This document shows positions 60,720-64,000 of a DNA stretch of 64,000 nucleotides, in pieces; the first letter of the stretch is position 1, and each line of letters starts with the position of its first letter. The stretch is from Comamonas testosteroni (GTDB lineage Bacteria > Pseudomonadota > Gammaproteobacteria > Burkholderiales > Burkholderiaceae_C): NCBI RefSeq assembly GCF_030505195.1, contig NZ_CP129673.1, forward strand, positions 111,836 to 175,835, read 5' to 3'. A model generated the notes under the pieces. It made no database searches. It was given only the letters and a program-made list of their open reading frames with translations, and was not told the origin of the DNA. A program made the translations under genes and the position numbers.

Positions 60720-61894
60720 AGAACATCACCTCATTAACCGAACTGGCCGCTGTTGCTACGCGCGGCATTCAACAAGAGGACGGCAAACCTCTGTCCGTGG
60801 ACATTGACGATATCGTCTCCAAGGCCCAGGTGCGCAAGCGCTTCAAGAACCTGGAAGAGCTTGCTGAAAGTCTCAAACTTGATGGCCAGATCAATGCCAT
60901 CAACGTTGCTCCCAAGAACAAGGATGGCAAGTATGTGATCCTCAAAGGAGAGCGTCGCTGGCGAGCAGGCAAAATTGCCAAGCTCAAACAGATGAAGATC
61001 GTCATCGATACGCGGATGCAGGATGATCTGGACCGCACTGCGGAAGAGCTGGCAGAGAACATCCAACGTGAAAACCTCACGCCTTTTGAAATCGCTGATG
61101 GACTGAGCCAGTTCAAGGAAGCAGGGTGGACCAATGGCCAGATCTCCAAACGTGTGTCTAAAACTCCAGCGTTTGTATCTTTGTACCTGTCTCTGCTGAG
61201 CATACCCAGCTTCATTCGCGCGCTGAACGATGAGGACGTCACGAACGATGCCGAGACGCTGTACAACCTGAGTCGCATTCATGATCTGGCTCCGCAAAGA
61301 GCCATCGAGATTGTTGCCCTGGCCAAGGAAGAAAAGAGCCTATCTCGCACTGCCACCCGCGCCATCTTGAAAGAGCTGACCGCTGATGATGGGAAGGAAC
61401 GTGGCAAGCGTGGACCTCAAGCCAAGGAGAGCAAGATAAAGCCCAACAGCAGCGACGACAGCAAGTCCGCAGCGGATAAGGCTCTCAATGCCAGCCAGGG
61501 CAAGCCTGATGCATCAAGTGCTGCCAGCGAGTCAGGCTCAACGGCCAGCTCTCAAGAGAGCACTGCCAAAGAGCTGGACAAGTCTGCAAAGATGAACAGT
61601 CCAGCAGCGCAAGATGCTGAGACGCAAACTACCGTGGCCAGCAAGCCCAACGATGCTCACAAGAAGCCAAGTCAACCAAGTGTTCAGAAGAATGTGAGCT
61701 TCAAAGCTGTCACACCAGGACAGATCATCCTGGCAGTTTCAGTCTCCATTGACGGCGTTGTTACAAATGCCGTGGTCATGAATGACCGGATTTCTCTTAA
61801 AGATGGCAGCGTTTGGGTGAAAACAGATGCTGGAAATGTAACTGAGGTGCTGGCCGAACAGATTACACTCCGGGGGGTTCAAGCAACCGACTAA
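60716..61894 (+). CDS. parB: ParB/KorB-like partition protein, 392 aa
   Basis: ParB N-terminal domain with VRKRFKNLEELAESLKLDGQ, then VILKGERRWRAGKIAKLKQM and ENIQRENLTPFEIADGLSQF. Central HTH WTNGQISKRVSKTPAFVSLY. A low-complexity Ser/Ala/Lys linker (about 225-315). A C-terminal beta-domain (PGQIILAVSVSIDGVVTNAV) sits where KorB has its SH3-like dimer domain. It binds parS; candidate sites are the TTTTTCGCATGCGAAAAA palindromes. Coupled to parA (ATGA overlap). Confidence 0.92.
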   Translation: MKNITSLTELAAVATRGIQQEDGKPLSVDIDDIVSKAQVRKRFKNLEELAESLKLDGQINAINVAPKNKDGKYVILKGERRWRAGKIAKLKQMKIVIDTRMQDDLDRTAEELAENIQRENLTPFEIADGLSQFKEAGWTNGQISKRVSKTPAFVSLYLSLLSIPSFIRALNDEDVTNDAETLYNLSRIHDLAPQRAIEIVALAKEEKSLSRTATRAILKELTADDGKERGKRGPQAKESKIKPNSSDDSKSAADKALNASQGKPDASSAASESGSTASSQESTAKELDKSAKMNSPAAQDAETQTTVASKPNDAHKKPSQPSVQKNVSFKAVTPGQIILAVSVSIDGVVTNAVVMNDRISLKDGSVWVKTDAGNVTEVLAEQITLRGVQATD

Positions 61895-61903
61895 CTGTGG
61901 CTC

Positions 61904-62176
61904 ATGACCATCTCGCGCGACACGAAGCGTAAATTCGATCTCATCAATGCGCTGTGTTCGCACGAGAAGCCTACCTTGCATGTTCTCCAAGAGACGACAA
62001 GCATCCCTTTGCAGACAATCAAACGCCAAATTGGCTTCCTACGGTCTGACTTTGGCATGCAGGTACGGTATGTCCGTGTCTCTGGGGGCGATAGAGGCTC
62101 CAACGGGTACTACACCATCGATGACTGGGGCATCATCGACATGAAGAACTTCCTGAAGCACTATGGAAAGTTCTGA
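61904..62176 (+). CDS. Small winged-helix-like regulator, 90 aa
   Basis: MTISRDTKRKFDLINALCSH, then TTSIPLQTIKRQIGFLRSDF, a helix-turn-helix followed by a beta-wing (MQVRYVRVSGGDRGSNGYYT) and a short C-terminal helix. It resembles small DeoR/HTH-type plasmid regulators. It is third in the parA-parB unit, 9 bp after parB, and is followed by a strong terminator. It could bind the dyad at 62301; this is not shown. Confidence 0.7.
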   Translation: MTISRDTKRKFDLINALCSHEKPTLHVLQETTSIPLQTIKRQIGFLRSDFGMQVRYVRVSGGDRGSNGYYTIDDWGIIDMKNFLKHYGKF

Positions 62177-62207
62177 CGGAACACTCTTCCGCCAAGGATT
62201 TCCTGCA

Positions 62208-62238
62208 AACCTGCGTATCTCCACGCAGGTTTTTTTTT
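62208..62238 (+). terminator. Rho-independent terminator of the par operon
   Basis: AACCTGCGT (62208-62216), a 6-nt loop, ACGCAGGTT (62223-62231), then a run of T. Confidence 0.85.
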
Positions 62239-62277
62239 GACAGAACTGGCATTGAATGAGGGCTGGCGCATGCCAGG

Positions 62278-62304
62278 TTGCATTTCTGGGAAGCAGGGTA
62301 GGGT
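62278..62304 (+). promoter_or_regulatory. Promoter-like TTGCAT-15-TAGGGT
   Basis: TTGCAT at 62278-62283 and TAGGGT at 62299-62304, 29 bp before the ATG at 62334. The -10 overlaps a dyad. Confidence 0.5.
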
Positions 62305-62316
62305 AGTGCACTACCC
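62301..62316. promoter_or_regulatory. Operator-like dyad GGGTAGTGCACTACCC
   Basis: A perfect 16-bp palindrome lying across the -10 and expected transcription start of the unit at 62334, the classic position for a repressor site. Confidence 0.6.
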
Positions 62317-62333
62317 CAAAGAAGAGCATCACC

Positions 62334-62804
62334 ATGAAATTCAAACGAATGGAACGTTTTGAGCGCGCGGCTTGGACACAGCGCGGACTCGCCATGGCCA
62401 CCTCAAAGCCAGCACGTTTGGCAAAGAAGCTCCAAGAGAAATATCCGCTTATTTCAGATCAACTCCCAGCTCCGAAGCCATTTGACGCTGATGCAGAGCT
62501 GTCACGCCGTCAATCTCTGCTCGACAGCACAGAGGCGCGGCAGCGGGCGCATGAAGCTCGCTGCTGGCGCAAAGCTCGGGGAAATTTCTTCCGCGCTACT
62601 CCTGATCAGCAGGAAGCCATTCGTAGCACCTGGAAGGGCTGGAGAGGCCCGCTGACGGCTTTCTACTTCGGCTATGTGGTGGACGTAGCCACAGGCGAAT
62701 ATGAAGCACGCTGCCAGCGCGCACGAGACAAAGAACGGGCAAGGTCCATGGAGATCAGAGCTAGGGAGCGTCAAGCTCAGACCCTGCAGCTCCAGTTCGC
62801 CTGA
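62334..62804 (+). CDS. Hypothetical basic protein, 156 aa, next to the origin
   Basis: A highly basic, Arg/Lys/Ala-rich helical protein: FERAAWTQRGLAMATSKPAR, KKLQEKYPLISDQLPAPKPF, and a C-terminal coiled region (ARCQRARDKERARSMEIRAR). An aromatic stretch GPLTAFYFGYVVDVATGEYE lies near 118-137. It could bind nucleic acid. An internal ATG (MATSKPARLA, 62394) is an alternative start. It is the last gene before the origin repeats and is under a dyad-covered promoter. Confidence 0.55.
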   Translation: MKFKRMERFERAAWTQRGLAMATSKPARLAKKLQEKYPLISDQLPAPKPFDADAELSRRQSLLDSTEARQRAHEARCWRKARGNFFRATPDQQEAIRSTWKGWRGPLTAFYFGYVVDVATGEYEARCQRARDKERARSMEIRARERQAQTLQLQFA

Positions 62805-62843
62805 AGCATGTGAAAGGCTGTGAGGATCGACATCGAGCACATC

Positions 62844-63010
62844 ACCCCAAAAATACCCCATGGATTTCGCTCTTCACGGAGCCGGTGAGGGGCAACCGCT
62901 GGTTGACCCCAAAAACCCCCCCAAAAATTGTCCGAATAGCCCATTTTGGGCAACCATGTCGGGCATGTGACACTCTCAACCCCAAAAACCCCCCCGAAAT
63001 TTTGACCGAT
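62844..63010. repeat. C-rich repeats, origin region
   Basis: Three related blocks: ACCCCAAAAATACCCC from about 62844, ACCCCAAAAACCCCCCC from about 62906, and ACCCCAAAAACCCCCCC from about 62979. The latter two are followed by AAAATTGTCCGA and GAAATTTTGACCGA. On the other strand they read as G7-T5-G4 tracts. Confidence 0.6.
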
Positions 63011-63538
63011 AGGTTTGCCGGGAGCCAGCAGAGGAGAGGCAGTGATCAGCACCCGCTTTCCACCCCCTATTTTTGTCCAATTAAGGCAATGCGCCTGTTT
63101 CACCCCTATCAAAAGCTCATTTTGAGTAGCTTTTCCCCGTTCTAGATCTCAGCTCATCCGTTGGAAAGGGAAAAAAACTGTCCAAACGTACCAATTGAGG
63201 GGGGATGAAGGGCATACCTGTTCAGCTCAGAACCGCACATACCAATTGAGGGGTGTTAAGGCCGATTTTTTCCCAGTGGAAGTGCTCAACGTACCAACTG
63301 AGGGGGGTTGAGGCCAATTTTTTTCCTAAAAGCACTCTGCACGCCTATGCGATAGCTCACCACTAGCACAGATGGGCATAGCCATCAGGCCACAGTTAAG
63401 CACCTCAACGTGCCGCCTCAGAGCAGAAGGCGTTGTACCAATCCAGGGGGGATAAACAGATTTTTTGGCGCGATAGCGAAAAAGCACACGTACCAACTGA
63501 AGGGGGGATACGTACCAAATGAGGGGGGATGAACACTG

Positions 63539-63608
63539 AAATTTGCTTGATAGTGCTCCAGAAAATGGAGCACCAAACTGTGAATAACAGGAGCTATCGA
63601 GCAAATTT
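63539..63608. repeat. Nested inverted repeat with DnaA box
   Basis: Outer arms of 15 bp (63539-63553 and 63594-63608; AAATTTGCT(T/C)GATAG, one mismatch) enclose a perfect hairpin GTGCTCCA / TGGAGCAC (63553-63560 and 63566-63573) and a DnaA box. It lies between the two iteron groups. Confidence 0.75.
63579..63587 (-). promoter_or_regulatory. DnaA box (TTATTCACA)
   Basis: Reverse complement of TGTGAATAA, matching TTATNCACA exactly. Confidence 0.65.
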
Positions 63609-63731
63609 GGGTGACACCAATGATCCCAAATTAAGGTGTGTAAGAGCCCAAATCGGGGGTGACACCCTACCAACCAGCGGATGTTATCGAACCAATGGAC
63701 GGGGCCTACCGTACCAATACGGGGGTGTTAT

Positions 63732-64000
63732 GCCTCTGCAACCCATTGTCAACAAACAGCTTTTCGCTCTCTTTATTGTAGTTAGCGTATTAAAGTTTTT
63801 ATTGTTTTTAACGGTGCGCTTTCGCGGTTTACAAAGGCAAAAAAATGCGGGACTCCCTGGGGTTCTAAAAACGTTGCAGCGGTAGAGCACAGAAGAAAAT
63901 TTTTCCCGATAGCTAACCAATGCAGCGACGACTCACGGAGTCAGACAGAAGACGTTCCACACGTACAAAACCACATGGTTAGATCAGGAACCAAAAAAAG
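63732..64000. other. AT-rich stretch at the right edge, no gene seen
   Basis: Follows the iterons; 63770-63850 is notably AT-rich (TTTATTGTAGTTAG, GTTTTTATTGTTTTTAA) and could be the unwinding element or the promoter of a gene beyond the edge. Short open frames here lack protein-like features. Confidence 0.4.

Larger units (their letters stand above)
63187..63731 (+). repeat. 22-bp iterons of the replication origin
   Basis: Clear copies start at 63187, 63238, 63290, 63434, 63489, 63511 and 63710, with core TACCAATTGAGGGGGG(A/T)T. Copies 63489/63511 are directly tandem at 22 bp. Degenerate units at 63644, 63666 and 63688 lead into 63710 with the same 22-bp period. The TTGAGGGG core is shared with the RK2 iteron. 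Such repeats bind the plasmid Rep protein; no rep gene is visible in the window. Confidence 0.8.

Noticed and set aside
63187..63731. CRISPR-like array
   Set aside because: Units vary in sequence, lie tandem at 22 bp without constant spacers, and sit with a DnaA box: an iteron origin.

Overview
The window looks like a large plasmid from a beta-proteobacterium of the Burkholderiales (Comamonas, Delftia or Acidovorax type). The evidence is a plasmid backbone with parA/parB, a kla/telA-like operon and an iteron origin, interrupted by a resistance island that carries an exact-length IS1071, an element typical of that group. No rRNA, tRNA, ribosomal protein or conjugation genes were seen. The host name is an inference.

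Layout. (1) 1-6288 is backbone: small plasmid genes in short units separated by strong terminators, including a DUF262 protein / small basic protein / ADP-ribosyltransferase-like trio and several small membrane proteins. (2) 6289-47151 is one 40.9 kb composite Tn3-family island, bounded by 38-bp inverted repeats and a 5-bp target duplication (GCCCT). It splits an ASCH-domain gene whose first codons now lie at 47169 and the rest at 6288. (3) 47152-62804 is backbone again: three overlapping small genes, a kla-like operon, a lipoprotein/hydrolase pair, a membrane-anchored RecB-like nuclease, an S49 peptidase, a DsbA-like protein, a tandem paralogue pair, a ParB-like protein and parA-parB. (4) 62805-64000 is the origin: C-rich repeats, 22-bp iterons, a nested inverted repeat and a DnaA box. 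No rep gene is visible; it probably lies beyond an edge of the window.

Inside the island, from left to right: a Tn1403-like module (dksA-like, usp, sulP, tnpR, and a tnpA whose centre is replaced by IS1071); a formaldehyde and DNA-damage block (uvrA-like, rarA, ZIP transporter, ndh, fghA, DUF3422, VOC protein, frmA, a divergent LysR gene, uvrB); an IS256-family element that truncates a gene; a recombinase with two membrane proteins; a complete Tn402-type class 1 integron (intI1, four perfect tandem copies of a 402-bp cassette, aadA, tniR-Q-B-A); and a chromate-resistance module (chrB-chrA-chrC-chrF) with a full-length tnpA. The predicted phenotypes are streptomycin/spectinomycin, chromate and formaldehyde tolerance.

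Two regulatory signals recur through the backbone and not through the island. One is a perfect palindrome, TTTTTCGCATGCGAAAAA or a shorter core, at five places near gene starts; it is a candidate parS or operator for one of the two ParB-like proteins. The other is a promoter-like motif, TTGCAT, 15 bp, TAnnnT, found before seven backbone transcription units, with an eighth weaker case. Together they suggest a plasmid-wide control network comparable to the Kor regulon of IncP plasmids, but with different sites.
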